Of a stretch of DNA of 64,000 nt, positions 1-9,700 are shown one piece after another; within the stretch, counting starts at the first letter, position 1, and each line of letters starts with the position of its first letter. The position numbers were made by a program, and so were the translations under genes. A model generated the notes under the pieces. The model was given only the letters and a program-made list of their open reading frames with translations, was not told the origin of the DNA and ran no database searches. This DNA comes from Enterobacter cloacae (GTDB lineage: Bacteria; Pseudomonadota; Gammaproteobacteria; Enterobacterales; Enterobacteriaceae). The stretch is taken from the NCBI GenBank assembly GCA_014169315.1, contig AP022134.1:186001-250000 (forward strand), given 5' to 3'.

Positions 1-1
1 G

Positions 2-301
2 GTTGATGCAGCCATGACCATCCTGAACCGCATTTACAGACCCGGGATAGCGTATGCGAAAGCAGGGGTAATGCTCTCCGCTATGACTGACGGCACAGAG
101 CAACTCAGCCTGTTTGATACTCGCCCGGCCAGGCCTGGCAGTCAGGCACTGATGAAAGTTATGGACCGGTTCAATAAAGAAAAGCGCGGAGCTCTGTTTT
201 TACTGGGGGAAGGCATTCAACAGGATTTTCGTATGAAGCAGGCCATGCTATCACCGAGATATACGACCCGCTGGGATGAATTACTCGTTGTAAAAGCGTA
301 G
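2..301 (+). CDS. UmuC-like error-prone DNA polymerase, C-terminal end (partial)
   Basis: Only the last ~99 codons are inside the window; the frame is open to the left edge. The tail has the typical end of Y-family polymerase V catalytic subunits: YAKAGVML, then QLSLFD, then a SQALMKVMD segment and MLSPRYTTRWDELLVVKA before the stop. In the family this part lies beyond the polymerase core and contributes to the little-finger and clamp-contact region. UmuC works with UmuD' in SOS translesion synthesis; many conjugative plasmids carry such operons. The catalytic part and any umuD lie outside the window, so activity cannot be judged. Confidence 0.85.
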   Translation, partial: VDAAMTILNRIYRPGIAYAKAGVMLSAMTDGTEQLSLFDTRPARPGSQALMKVMDRFNKEKRGALFLLGEGIQQDFRMKQAMLSPRYTTRWDELLVVKA

Positions 302-337
302 CGGCCATGACCGGCATGGCCGTACTCATCAAATGTG

Positions 338-348
338 AAAGTAACTTT
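338..348. repeat. Dispersed palindrome AAAGTNACTTT, copy 1 of 19
   Basis: Reads AAAGTAACTTT between the umuC-like stop and the stop codon of the DsbA-like gene. Start positions of the 11-bp cores found by eye: 338, 1902, 2803, 4889, 12042, 14659, 15100, 15586, 19009, 20447, 22177, 28280, 33954, 34081, 44578, 48148, 51893, 58333 and 59012. Confidence 0.8.
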
Positions 349-1156
349 AGGCCCCGCGAGCTTTTTCGATTGCGCCCTGCAAAGTTGCTGCGTCCATAGC
401 CCCGGGGATAAATGTGGTAGTCGCCGCATTCGGCTTTTTCATATTCATAATGATGAAACCGGGTGTGCCGGTGATCCCGAGCGCTTCGCCCAGCTGCATA
501 TTGCCGGAGATCACGTTTTCATACCGGTTTTTTTCCCTGTCAGAAAACGTGCTGTTAAACCCTGACTTTTCCACCACAGTATTAAAGTCAGTGAGTTCGA
601 ATTTGCGTTGAGAGGTCATGAAGGTATGAGCCACAGCCATCAGGTTGTTGTGGTACTTACGATAGGCTTCAGCACCGAAATTCTGATAGACGTGCAGACC
701 CGTAGCGGCCCCCATGGCAGATACAGGTTTTGAACCGGCAAAAATCGGGAATTCTTTAAAGAAGAATTTTACATCTTTGCTCTGATTCATTACCGATTCA
801 ACAACAGGTGTAACCCGCATGCAGTAAATACACTGATAGTCGAAGAACTCGATTACCGCGACGTCGGCGTCATCAGGGCCGATGTTTGGCGTCTCCTTGG
901 TATCCAGCAGAGCTGGCGCATATGGAATTATTCGTTCCACTGAGGCACTCACGTTCTGATTTTCCAGCGCCTTACCTGCTTCCACTAAATAATGGGGATT
1001 TTTTACCAGGTAAGTAGCGGCAATTTTGCCAATTTCTTCCTCACTGAGCACCTTCGGTTTAAAATAAGTTGCCGTGATTAACGCCGAGGCAGCGGTAGCA
1101 ATAACCGCAGAAATTAAAATCGTGGCCATCGGTTTTAAATAAAATTCTTTAGACAT
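347..1156 (-). CDS. Membrane-anchored DsbA-family thiol oxidoreductase
   Basis: The protein is 269 aa with one N-terminal hydrophobic segment (about residues 10-30), so it is probably tethered in the inner membrane facing the periplasm. A thioredoxin fold follows with the active site CIYC inside FFDYQCIYCMRV (around residue 110) and a cis-proline region ITGTPGFII near residue 235, which is the DsbA/Com1-like pattern. IncHI plasmids need disulfide-bonded Tra proteins such as TrhN, whose gene at the right end is very cysteine-rich, so a role in folding transfer proteins is inferred. The stop codon overlaps one copy of the dispersed palindrome (338-348). Confidence 0.85.
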   Translation of the reverse strand: MSKEFYLKPMATILISAVIATAASALITATYFKPKVLSEEEIGKIAATYLVKNPHYLVEAGKALENQNVSASVERIIPYAPALLDTKETPNIGPDDADVAVIEFFDYQCIYCMRVTPVVESVMNQSKDVKFFFKEFPIFAGSKPVSAMGAATGLHVYQNFGAEAYRKYHNNLMAVAHTFMTSQRKFELTDFNTVVEKSGFNSTFSDREKNRYENVISGNMQLGEALGITGTPGFIIMNMKKPNAATTTFIPGAMDAATLQGAIEKARGA

Positions 1157-1262
1157 AGCTACCTTTATGCTTTTCAGCCTGTTAGTTATTAACCTGCGAT
1201 GGATTATACTGGCCCGGTAAATCGGAATTATTCGTGAAACAATGCTTTTTGGAGATTAAAGG

Positions 1263-1874
1263 ATGATTAGGCAGGGCTTTATACTCACAACCGCAATGCT
1301 TTTGAGTGGATGCGGATATCATTTCGCAAACCAGGTAGATGCGTACGATCTAATGCCTCGTCCTGTTACAAATAAAAGGTTTCAGATAGTCCCTCCGGAC
1401 GAAAGTATTCAGTCCAGAATGTTTTCAGGCCGTTTTGCTGATGGATTAGCAAAAAAAGGAGTCATTATTTCCACTCACCAGCCAGATTATGTGCTCAGGT
1501 TCCGAATCAGCAGCTCACAGGAGAACATGCAGTATAGCGAGCAGCTTCTTACTGGGGTGACAGGCTACGTTGTAGATAAAAAGACAACGAGAACTGACAA
1601 GCATGGCGAATTGCATACTGACTATGACTACAAGCCAGTCGATGGGGTAATAGGCACTGAGACGATGTCGCAGATGCACTATATGCGACAGCTGGATGTC
1701 GAGGTATACCCGTCAGCGAAAGGAGCAAAGCAGGTTCTGAAAGTGAGTATGCAAAGCAATGCACCTGTGCCGTCAGACAGCATTGCTTATTCAGCAATGA
1801 TCGACGCCTTTACTGATAAATTTGATGCGCCGCTGCGTTCCGGAAATTATGTTGCAGTGATCCCCTGGAACTGA
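1263..1874 (+). CDS. Putative outer-membrane lipoprotein, unknown role
   Basis: The 203-aa product begins with a short charged end, a hydrophobic stretch and a lipobox LLSGC, so signal peptidase II should cleave before Cys at about residue 17. The start ATG follows a GGAGATTAAAGG ribosome site. The remainder is soluble and mixed alpha/beta with no motif I recognise. It is transcribed away from the neighbouring DsbA-like gene and converges on the small membrane-protein gene at 1934. The location suggests a transfer-linked envelope protein, but this is context only. Confidence 0.7.
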   Translation: MIRQGFILTTAMLLSGCGYHFANQVDAYDLMPRPVTNKRFQIVPPDESIQSRMFSGRFADGLAKKGVIISTHQPDYVLRFRISSSQENMQYSEQLLTGVTGYVVDKKTTRTDKHGELHTDYDYKPVDGVIGTETMSQMHYMRQLDVEVYPSAKGAKQVLKVSMQSNAPVPSDSIAYSAMIDAFTDKFDAPLRSGNYVAVIPWN

Positions 1875-1900
1875 AAGCAGACGGCGGGAAGAGAATGTTC

Positions 1901-1913
1901 AAAAGTGACTTTT
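1901..1913. repeat. Dispersed palindrome, copy with central G
   Basis: AAAAGTGACTTTT lies between convergent genes that end at 1874 and 1934. It keeps both outer half-sites of the palindrome and differs only at the free central base. Confidence 0.6.
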
Positions 1914-1933
1914 GGACACGCACATTAACGTGG

Positions 1934-2356
1934 CTATCGCCCTCCCCCATTAAAATCATAAAGTCGGTAAAGATCGCCCATCGTGATGGAATTGGGCTTA
2001 TTAATGAACAGATACTGTAACTGTTCTTTATGTTGAGTACTGGCAGCTGCATTCATAAGCACTTCCAGGTAGAACTTGTAGCCTATGCTTCGCTCTGAAT
2101 ACATATACTGGAACTGCATCAGTAAAATGCCTGACATAACATACAACAGCAGCAGACTGAGTAATACAGTGCTATCAGGCTGTTCCAGTGCCATACTGAC
2201 ATACCCTGAACCCAGAATGCACAGAAGCCACCCCGTCATTAGAGCAGGCACCCTACGACTCAGACGTTTATAACAACGTTTTATTACGGGATCCCGGAGA
2301 TACTTTTTGTCAGGTATCCCCGTTGCTCTGATGACGAAGCTACTGAGTATCGACAT
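1934..2356 (-). CDS. Small inner-membrane protein, unknown function
   Basis: The 140-aa product has two adjacent hydrophobic helices (about residues 38-57 and 64-84) flanked by basic residues (KRCYKRLSRRVP before the first), giving a hairpin topology with both ends probably in the cytoplasm. The C-terminal 50 residues are soluble. It is the last gene of a leftward set that starts with the DsbC-like gene at 3556, with short gaps between genes. I do not recognise a family; small two-helix proteins are common accessory parts of conjugation systems. Confidence 0.6.
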   Translation of the reverse strand: MSILSSFVIRATGIPDKKYLRDPVIKRCYKRLSRRVPALMTGWLLCILGSGYVSMALEQPDSTVLLSLLLLYVMSGILLMQFQYMYSERSIGYKFYLEVLMNAAASTQHKEQLQYLFINKPNSITMGDLYRLYDFNGGGR

Positions 2357-2389
2357 CTTTTTTCCTTCTGGACGCTCTCAGTCAATAAA

Positions 2390-2782
2390 TCAGGCCAGGC
2401 GCTCATTGAAAGCTACCACGAGCTGCGAATCGGGATTTTTTACCAGTTCGGGCCGGATAACTTTTAGTTGCCTCGTTGGGGCGAGCTCATCTGTAGGCCT
2501 GATGGTGGTATTACCCGGCCCCTTGCGGGTACTGTCGGTGTTTACCTTGAGCTTTTTATTTCCCAGGTAGCTTTCCATCTTTTTAGAGATGGTGTCACCT
2601 GTGGTCGCAACACCAGAGAGTTCCTTTAGATGTTCACCTTTATCCATTTGTACCGATGACATCAGAAATCCGATTCCGGGATCGTTTTCCGTTCCACAGG
2701 CTCCGTACTGACATTGTGCAGCGAAAACGGGCTGTACACCTACAGCAACCAGCATTAACGTACTCAGTAAAGTAGATTTCAT
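2390..2782 (-). CDS. Exported small protein, unknown function
   Basis: The preferred start is the ATG at 2782, five bases after AGAGG; an in-frame GTG lies two codons upstream. A clear signal peptide (STLLSTLMLVAVGVQPVFA) should be cut before AQCQYGACG, leaving a periplasmic protein of about 110 aa with two cysteines close together near its new N terminus. The gene starts 25 bases after the DsbC-like stop and is likely co-transcribed with it. The cysteine pair and the neighbour suggest it may be a disulfide substrate. No family recognised. Confidence 0.65.
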   Translation of the reverse strand: MKSTLLSTLMLVAVGVQPVFAAQCQYGACGTENDPGIGFLMSSVQMDKGEHLKELSGVATTGDTISKKMESYLGNKKLKVNTDSTRKGPGNTTIRPTDELAPTRQLKVIRPELVKNPDSQLVVAFNERLA

Positions 2783-2801
2783 ACACACCTCTTACAGTCG
2801 G

Positions 2802-2814
2802 AAAAGTTACTTTT
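2802..2814. repeat. Dispersed palindrome over the dsbC-like stop codon
   Basis: AAAAGTTACTTTT on the + strand. On the coding strand it contains the in-frame TAA stop of the DsbC-like gene. Confidence 0.75.
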
Positions 2815-3556
2815 GCGCAGCGCCCATTTGGGTCACCAGGTTTTCCGGGCTCAGCCACCCCGTAAATAACTGCGGTTTGCCGCTTAGTGTCACCATGGTA
2901 GGAGTACCTTGCAGCGGGATTGTTGAGGCCACCTGGAAATGCGATTTGATAATGTTTAAGCAAGCCTCATCAGGACGTCCTTCCGGGATAGTTGAAACCG
3001 GATTCATCGCTGCATCCAGAGCTTCGTTTGGCTTTGCTGAACACCAGATTTTGGCCATGTTCCCGGCTACTACCGAGTTCAGTCCTGCACGTGGGAATGC
3101 AAGAAACTTAATCGAAATACCGGCATCAAGATAAGACTTCAGATCATGATGCAGTTTTTGGCAGTATCCACAGGTTATATCGGTAAAGATAGCAAGCCGG
3201 TATTTTTCGTTTGGTGATTTGTAGTCGATGGATTTTGTTTTGGATGCGAATTCCCGGACGCCCATTAAAATGGCCTGCTCAGTGGTGTTTACCACATCTT
3301 TACCTTTCACGTGGAATAAGCTTCCGGTAAAAATGTAATCTCCGTCTTTGCTCACGTAACTTACCCCCTCCCTGGAAATCACCGTAAAAATATCTTTTAC
3401 TGGCGAGGGTTCGACGTGCTCGATTGAAAGCCCAATGGCTTTGAGCTTATCCCGGGCTGCATCTGGCAGTACCATTGTATTAACCGGCTCGGCATTCATC
3501 GTGAAGGCGGTACTTAATGAAAGAAGTAATACCGATGCCTTAATAATTTTTTTCAT
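2807..3556 (-). CDS. DsbC/TrbB-like periplasmic thiol:disulfide isomerase
   Basis: The 249-aa product has an N-terminal signal peptide ending near AEPVNT, a DsbC-type N-terminal part (residues 25-100, EGVSYVSKDGDYIFTGSLFHV) and a thioredoxin domain with the active site CGYCQKLH near residue 130. The cis-Pro region is LQGTPTMV near residue 217. This order is that of DsbC/DsbG isomerases, which work as dimers in the periplasm and correct wrong disulfides. Plasmid versions (TrbB type) serve F-type transfer systems. The start ATG follows AAGGAGCGGAA. It heads the leftward set with the genes at 2390 and 1934. Confidence 0.88.
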   Translation of the reverse strand: MKKIIKASVLLLSLSTAFTMNAEPVNTMVLPDAARDKLKAIGLSIEHVEPSPVKDIFTVISREGVSYVSKDGDYIFTGSLFHVKGKDVVNTTEQAILMGVREFASKTKSIDYKSPNEKYRLAIFTDITCGYCQKLHHDLKSYLDAGISIKFLAFPRAGLNSVVAGNMAKIWCSAKPNEALDAAMNPVSTIPEGRPDEACLNIIKSHFQVASTIPLQGTPTMVTLSGKPQLFTGWLSPENLVTQMGAAQK

Positions 3557-3703
3557 TTCCGCTCCTTAAATCGAGCACTAATATTATCACGCCCCAAAAT
3601 TCCAGAATTTTGCTTAAACGCTTAAATCAACGGGTAAAGCCGAAAGAAAGTCGATAGATATATGGGAGAATAGATAAAACGTAGATTCAGTGGAGAAATC
3701 GTT

Positions 3704-4243
3704 GTGTTTACACCACCAGCAGATGATGTGAAACCTATTCCCGTTCCTGATGAGATTTACACTCAGTGCATTACGGATGCCGCCCGCTACTTCGGAATTG
3801 ATGCTGAACTGGTTTTTACGTTGTTTGACAATGAAGGCGGTAAGGTTGGTACTTTCAGCAGGAATACTAACGGCACTTATGATATTGGCCCAATGCAGAT
3901 CAACTCATCCAATCTACCTGAAATAAAAAAGCATTTCCCGACGGTAACGTGGCGGGTTCTGGCTTACGATGCTTGCGCAAGTTTCTGGGTTGGAACATGG
4001 TGGCTCTATAGAAAAATTGTTGATCGCAAGGGCAATGTGTTTGAAGGGATTGCAGATTACAACAGCAAAACCCCAAAGGTACGTGCAAAGTACATATTTA
4101 ACTTCATGGTAAAGTACAATCGCCGGATCCAGCAGCGTAACGGGATGGGTGAGCTTTATCAATGGACCCAGCAACCTCCTCGATACAATGGCCATATAGC
4201 TAAAAATGTCCCGGAGCAAAACCCGACTCCTGTTGTTAAATAA
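3704..4243 (+). CDS. Lytic transglycosylase, SLT family
   Basis: This 179-aa protein resembles small specialised transglycosylases (IagB/VirB1/P19 type). The likely catalytic glutamate is in LFDNEGGKVG (about residue 48), followed by the characteristic YDIGPMQINSSNLPEI segment. Such enzymes open peptidoglycan locally so that a secretion channel or pilus can be built. The start is GTG after GGAGAAATCGTT; no classical signal peptide is visible, which is odd for a periplasmic enzyme and could mean export by the transfer channel or a different start. It is transcribed opposite to the dsbC-like gene. Confidence 0.85.
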   Translation: MFTPPADDVKPIPVPDEIYTQCITDAARYFGIDAELVFTLFDNEGGKVGTFSRNTNGTYDIGPMQINSSNLPEIKKHFPTVTWRVLAYDACASFWVGTWWLYRKIVDRKGNVFEGIADYNSKTPKVRAKYIFNFMVKYNRRIQQRNGMGELYQWTQQPPRYNGHIAKNVPEQNPTPVVK

Positions 4244-4325
4244 ATACAACCCGATATTACAGAAGATCATCGAGTGGCTTGGGTAAACCACCACAAATAT
4301 TTCACACTGACTCAGGAGTAATATA

Positions 4326-4883
4326 TTGTCTTCTTCTGCAAGAAATTTATTTAAGATTCTCTCTTCTTTCTTGATCCAGAAAAACCCTCATCATGAAGAA
4401 GTATGTGTTCATGAAGAAACAACAGCTGGTTTATGGGCCCCTCTCCCTGATTCGCATGTCGTGCTTTTCTTAGATTTCGATGGGGTTTGCCACAGGTGTA
4501 AAAATGAAACCTTTGAGCGAATGCCACTGTTAGAGAAATTGCTGGATAACTGCCCTGCCATGGTGATTGTTATCTCCAGCTCATGGCGTGAGTGCGCTAA
4601 TACAAGTTATCTGAAATCTCTGTTCCGGGTGCCTTATAGAGACAAAATCATAGGTGCAACCGGTTCGGTATATTTAAAACACGGACAGACTGGTGTGCGG
4701 GCTGCCGAGTGTGAGGACTTTGTCTTTTCACATCGAGTTAAAGCATTTATCTGCCTTGATGACGACGAATCATTATTTCCGGCCGGTTATCCGCATTTGC
4801 ACAAAACCGATTATTACACGGGCCTCACCGAATCTGACCTTGCAGCTCTTAACGCAAGGTACCATCAGCTCATGGGACGCTGA
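4326..4883 (+). CDS. HAD-fold protein of the Swiss-army-knife RNA-repair type
   Basis: The best start is a TTG eight bases after AGGAG, giving 185 aa. The HAD motif I is LFLDFDGVCHR (near residue 50), with both aspartates present. It is followed by MVIVISSSWRE, the typical motif II of the HAD_SAK-like group, and a late acidic motif ICLDDDESLF. The substrate is unknown; proteins of this group are probably phosphatases, some linked to RNA repair. It lies downstream of the transglycosylase and just before the toxin gene. The dispersed palindrome follows its stop by six bases. Confidence 0.75.
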   Translation: MSSSARNLFKILSSFLIQKNPHHEEVCVHEETTAGLWAPLPDSHVVLFLDFDGVCHRCKNETFERMPLLEKLLDNCPAMVIVISSSWRECANTSYLKSLFRVPYRDKIIGATGSVYLKHGQTGVRAAECEDFVFSHRVKAFICLDDDESLFPAGYPHLHKTDYYTGLTESDLAALNARYHQLMGR

Positions 4884-4888
4884 TGAAC

Positions 4889-4899
4889 AAAGTAACTTT
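4889..4899. repeat. Dispersed palindrome, intergenic
   Basis: AAAGTAACTTT placed six bases after the HAD-fold gene and about 110 bases before the toxin start. Confidence 0.7.
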
Positions 4900-5006
4900 C
4901 CTTTTACCCTGTCACTGCTGATCTCGTACGCCCATCCACTTTAGGATTGATTGTTTTATACCATACGCAATAATGTCTCATATGAATTCGACAAGAAAGG
5001 GACATT

Positions 5007-6068
5007 ATGCTGCATCACTGTCAGGCTAAGTCACTGGATGACATATACCTTGAGGATATTCCCCACATCATACATCCGGCCACGGCGGTACATGACCTCG
5101 AAGATACCGCCCTGCCAAACCGGATTATTCAGGAATGGAATTTACCGCAGGGATATACACAGTTTGTCAGCCGGTATCACCAGTTCCACCATCAACGCCC
5201 CTGGCTCGCTTACCGCGATACGCTTGACGACATCAGATACGGTAAGATCGTTCTGCTTAGAAAAGACATAACCGGCAATGCCGGGCCGGGGGTTATATCA
5301 AATGGCAACCTACGCAATGACCTGCCCCTGTCCCTCTTTACCCGTCTGCGCGATATCATCTCTCGTCAGTTGAAACGCCCGGGGTATTACGTTCGATCAA
5401 CGACACCAGCACAGCACGCCCAATCAACAAAAACCATTAATTCCAAAGCGGCTGGTCGTCTTCTCGCAGCTGGCGGGCTTTATAATGGAAATGTGGAGGG
5501 ATTTCGACATACGGCTGAACAACTTGGCGGCGAAGCTGTTGAAGGCTATGACCAGGTATTGAACGAAACAACTTCAGGTATGCTGGTTGCAGCGGCTTCA
5601 CTTCTGGTTATCCGAAATCCAAGGTCTGCGGATGAATTGACAAGTTATCTCGGCAAGTACAAAAAAGCACACGTTTTGCTCGATGATATGAATGTTAGCG
5701 AATTGAACTACATGCGCCGAGACAGAGCTGAATATTTAGCTCTCCGTGGACAATTCAACAATACTGTACGCCCTAACTTCCTTAAATCACTTTCAGACCA
5801 CCCAGATGCCCTGGCTACGTTTGAACCTAACGATTTGATGAAACTTGCAACAGGCAAGGTCCCCTCTGGGTGGCAGGTTCACCACAAGATCCCTCTTGAT
5901 GATGGTGGCACAAACGCTATAGACAACCTGGTACTTATTCAGAATTCACCATACCATTCAGCACTGTCGAAAGCACAATCCATCATTACGAAGGATCTAC
6001 CGTATAATTCAAGCACCAAAGTTCTATGGCCATCGCCGAACGGTGTTATCTACCCGGTAGGAAAGTAA
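5007..6068 (+). CDS. HNH nuclease toxin (polymorphic/bacteriocin-like)
   Basis: The 353-aa product ends in an HNH-type nuclease module: after GKVPSGW comes VHHKIPLDDGGTN (about residues 291-303), then DNLVLI and PYHSAL. The paired histidines, the Asn and the last His are the usual metal and catalytic set. This module is found at the C terminus of many contact-dependent and secreted toxins. The first ~130 residues are a different domain that I do not recognise. The gene lies directly before a likely immunity gene with a 9-base gap. The likely role is DNA cleavage in cells lacking the immunity protein; the delivery route is unknown. Confidence 0.75.
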   Translation: MLHHCQAKSLDDIYLEDIPHIIHPATAVHDLEDTALPNRIIQEWNLPQGYTQFVSRYHQFHHQRPWLAYRDTLDDIRYGKIVLLRKDITGNAGPGVISNGNLRNDLPLSLFTRLRDIISRQLKRPGYYVRSTTPAQHAQSTKTINSKAAGRLLAAGGLYNGNVEGFRHTAEQLGGEAVEGYDQVLNETTSGMLVAAASLLVIRNPRSADELTSYLGKYKKAHVLLDDMNVSELNYMRRDRAEYLALRGQFNNTVRPNFLKSLSDHPDALATFEPNDLMKLATGKVPSGWQVHHKIPLDDGGTNAIDNLVLIQNSPYHSALSKAQSIITKDLPYNSSTKVLWPSPNGVIYPVGK

Positions 6069-6077
6069 GAGGCGCTC

Positions 6078-6584
6078 ATGAAAGATTTAACTCAACTACT
6101 CAGCAGCTTAAAGAGGTTGATGGTTGCAGATCACTACCCTTTAGCCAGCCCGGTAGCCCCGGAAGTCTTGAAAGACTTAATCTGCAATCCGCCTCCAGTG
6201 GAGTGGGCAGATCACAAAAAGAGCGCCTATATAGATATACAGAAACTCATTAAAACCAGGCTTGATTATGCCCAAGTGTTTAATGCTATGGATGGTTTTG
6301 AGTACAACGGACTTACGTTTTATAACCTTGTTCAGGCAGAGAACGAAAATCTATTGTGGTCAAATATTTACATACGCAACTTTGAAGCACGAGACAATGA
6401 AATCTACGTTGACCCAAATCTCACTGATAAGGTGTTAATCGGAGAAGATGGCATGTCACTTTTCGCTTATAGTTTTGCAGACGACTGCTTTCAGATAAGA
6501 GACAAAGCATCTACTGATTATGTTATTGAATCTCATACAGAGTTTGATAGATTTTTGTCTTCACTGATTCAAACCGTCAGTTGA
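6078..6584 (+). CDS. SUKH/YrhA-like immunity protein for the HNH toxin
   Basis: The 168-aa acidic protein has the layout of SMI1/KNR4-YrhA immunity proteins: an N-terminal helix, a PP-x-E-W segment near residue 40, the core phrase FNAMDGFEYNGLTFYNL near residue 75 and a late GMSLFAYSFADDCFQIRD strand region. It follows the toxin stop by 9 bases, so both are made together. In this family the immunity protein binds and blocks the nuclease. A strong hairpin terminator follows. Assignment rests on position and motif style, not on a search. Confidence 0.65.
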   Translation: MKDLTQLLSSLKRLMVADHYPLASPVAPEVLKDLICNPPPVEWADHKKSAYIDIQKLIKTRLDYAQVFNAMDGFEYNGLTFYNLVQAENENLLWSNIYIRNFEARDNEIYVDPNLTDKVLIGEDGMSLFAYSFADDCFQIRDKASTDYVIESHTEFDRFLSSLIQTVS

Positions 6585-6608
6585 ATGTTCCGCAAGAGCG
6601 GTACTTCT

Positions 6609-6643
6609 GAAAAAAAGGCCGCAAACACATACTTTGCGGCCTT
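6609..6643 (-). terminator. Bidirectional rho-independent terminator
   Basis: An 11-bp perfect stem (AAGGCCGCAAA / TTTGCGGCCTT) with a 7-base loop lies between the convergent immunity gene and trhG. The run of A on its left side becomes a U run for leftward transcripts, so it mainly ends the trhF-H-G operon. Confidence 0.85.
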
Positions 6644-6706
6644 AATTGTTTAGCAGTAATTTACAATCTATTGATAGTCATTTCAGGAGGTTATATTCAA
6701 CCTCCC

Positions 6707-9700
6707 TTATTTTTTATTTTCATTAAGCCACTGATCCGCTTTATCGACACGTGACTGGTAAGGCTCATTTGTGTTGCTCAGCTCTGACTTCATGTACTGA
6801 ATGAATTCATCTGCTTTCTGAGGCCCAAAGCGTGGGTCATCCGTCAATTGCTGCCGGATAGCCCTTTCAGAGTTCTGCGCTGCATTCGCATAAGTCGAAA
6901 CGCCGTCGCTGCTAATACTCTGATACCGGTCACTTACAGCTGCGACGCCATCAGACATCTGCATGTGATTAAGGACTTTACCCTGGAGAGAATCAGGCAT
7001 ATTTGCAGGGTTAGAGGCATCATTTGCTATCGATGTCTGGGTTTGAAGGATGCCCGCTCCCGTAAGCATCTCATTTACCGGTTTCGCCCCAACGCTGGTT
7101 AGCGTATCCGAAACAAATTGCTGGCCCCCGAGTAGCGCACCAGAAATCGCGCCCCGCTCAGTGTTGGCCTCTATCTTTTCCCCAACCAAGCGATCTGTGA
7201 CGGTCTGAGTGCGGTTACCAACGAGACCACCGCCCGACCCACCTTCTCCCAGGTTTGCCCGTACGACTGACTCAAGTGAACCATCAGCTCTGTTATGAGT
7301 GTTGAAACTGCTATGGATGCTCTTAACGTCATTCATACTCCAGTTAACGTTATAGTTACCCAGTTCATTAAGGATCTTCTGGGTATCCGCTTTGAGCTGC
7401 TCTCTTTCGGCACCGGTAGCCATGGTGCTGGCACCATAGGTAAAGACAGCTTGCTGTGCCAATTCAGCTCGCTTATCGTCCCGGCTTAAGTTCGGGTTGT
7501 TGGCAACACGACTAAAGTAGTTATCAGTGTTATTAGATAAGCCACGAACTTGCCCGCTCTGATACATACTGTTCAAAGCAGTGGCTCGTTGATCCATTCC
7601 ATCACCAACCACCCGACCTCCAACCTTTTCCAGATCGTTAAATGTGCCTTCTGCATTTCTGACATCCTGACCCGAATTGACGACTTTCTCTACACCCTGA
7701 TTATTCAGTACAGGTCCATTCTTTTCGAGAGAATTAAGCACATTCCTTTCTTCATCAGAATAAGTGCGGCCCACGTTGTTGTTATGTATTCCCTGAATAT
7801 CGCCTTTGCCCGCGTTATCAAGGTTATACGGAGTAAAGCCAGCTTCACTTTTTCCAGGGACATGCTGTGTCGCGTCCTGAGCGTTGGAGGAAAGACCGAG
7901 TTTAGCCTGCGAATCTACACTTCCACCCAGTTCCCCTACGCGTGACGCACTCATCACGCCAGACGTATTTACGCTGTCAGGAGTTCTATCCTGTGCCTGA
8001 GTGATAGTATTAATTCCTGACCCGTCACCTGAAATTCTGTCGAGCTGATTGGTGATAGGTAGCAGCTGCTGTGCATTACCACCGAAGTCGGAAACCAGAC
8101 TTTTAAGCAGGCTGGAGGTTTCACGGAGATCCTGTTTATTACTTTCGGCCGTCTCTCCCCGGGCGGTATCAATCGCAATTTTTTGCTCACTGAAATCTCG
8201 GGTTGCAGCCACAAGCGCGTCAGTACGTTGAAGCTGCGATCCAAGCTGATTACTGGCCTTGAAGGTATCGTTATAGGAGTTGAATTTCTCCATAAACGCA
8301 TTCTCATCCAGCCCATTCTTACGAGCAAAATTCCTTACATCATCATCACTGAAGTTTTTGTTGCGAATAGAATCGGAGAACCTGTCCAGGTTAATGCTTT
8401 GTTTAGAATCAAGGCTCATTCCACTATTGGAGCTTGCGTTAGTCGAAACCGATGTAGAAATATTTTGCGCCATCGTCTGTGTCGCCTGGTTCATTTTCGA
8501 CGATGCTTCTTTAAACGCATTAGTATTGGATATCTGATCGCTGCTTACCTGAGACGCCGCTTTACTGAACTGGTCAGTTAACGCAGAATCCTGGCTAAGC
8601 TGATTCGTGATTGCTTTTGAAAGGTCATTTGAAAGCGAGTCACTGCCTGTATTGGTCTTAGATGCACCGCTACTCAATTGCCCTGCTACAGCCGCTTTCA
8701 GCCCGGCTCCATTGCCAGTTCCAACACCTCCATTAAGCCCAGCGTTGAGAATAACATTTGAAGCAATGCTGGCCATCTGAGACGCACTCACCCCATGTTT
8801 CGTTGCAATACCTTCTGCTACAGAGGCACCAATCTTATCCGAGATCTGCTTCATTGTTTGCAGGTTGGTTGAGAACTGCTGGCTCGACTGTCCTGACCTT
8901 CCAATTTCGCTCATCTGACTGTAACCAGCCTGGAATGAATTACTTGCCGCACTCATAACTGATGAGGTTACAGCTGATCCTTGTCCCTGGCTGTTAGCGA
9001 TACTTGAACCAGCATTCCACATTCCAAGACGGAAATTACTTGAATCAACTGCGCCGCCATCGCTGTATCCCTGACCGGTACTGGTTAAGGCGGTTCGTGT
9101 CACGTCACCAAATGAAGATTTACCGCTGTTAGGGCCATCCCATACTTTGGGCGTTACATGACCAGTATCCACCGGCGCATCGGGGGTCACTCCCTTAACC
9201 GCATTCATCATCGGGTGAATCGACTGTGTCATCAGGAATAATGTGAGTACCGGAATCAGAGCATAGAGGGCGGAAGCAACAGACAGGTATGAACTGTATG
9301 TTTCCGCAAGCCCTGGGAGTCCCATCCACGTGACGGCATTATTCTGGCTGTTGAGGGTGCTCCAGGTATCCAAGTCGGCCGTCGCGACTTTCTTCACATA
9401 CGCGTTGACCATTACTGCCGTAAGCGGCCACATATTCACGAAGAGGATAAGTTGCAAATATTTCGCCGCAGCGGCAACACCATTACCACCTAACGCCAGC
9501 AGCATAAGCAAAGCAAATGGAGCAACCATATAAGCAAACATTTCAAGGAATGCGATTGCTGCTCCCGACAGTTGTAACCACAACTGGCCCTGTGAAGCCA
9601 TTGTGTTGGTTCGCTTCAGAGAAGCCTCAAACAACTGCATATCGGAAGCCAGACCGAGTGGGGTCTTATATTTGCTTGCGCCATTTCTGAGCTCATTCAT

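Noticed and set aside
4951..5271. A 106-codon rightward frame overlapping the toxin start
   Set aside because: It runs in another frame over the toxin gene, lacks a ribosome site and has no family character; the toxin frame has an HNH motif.
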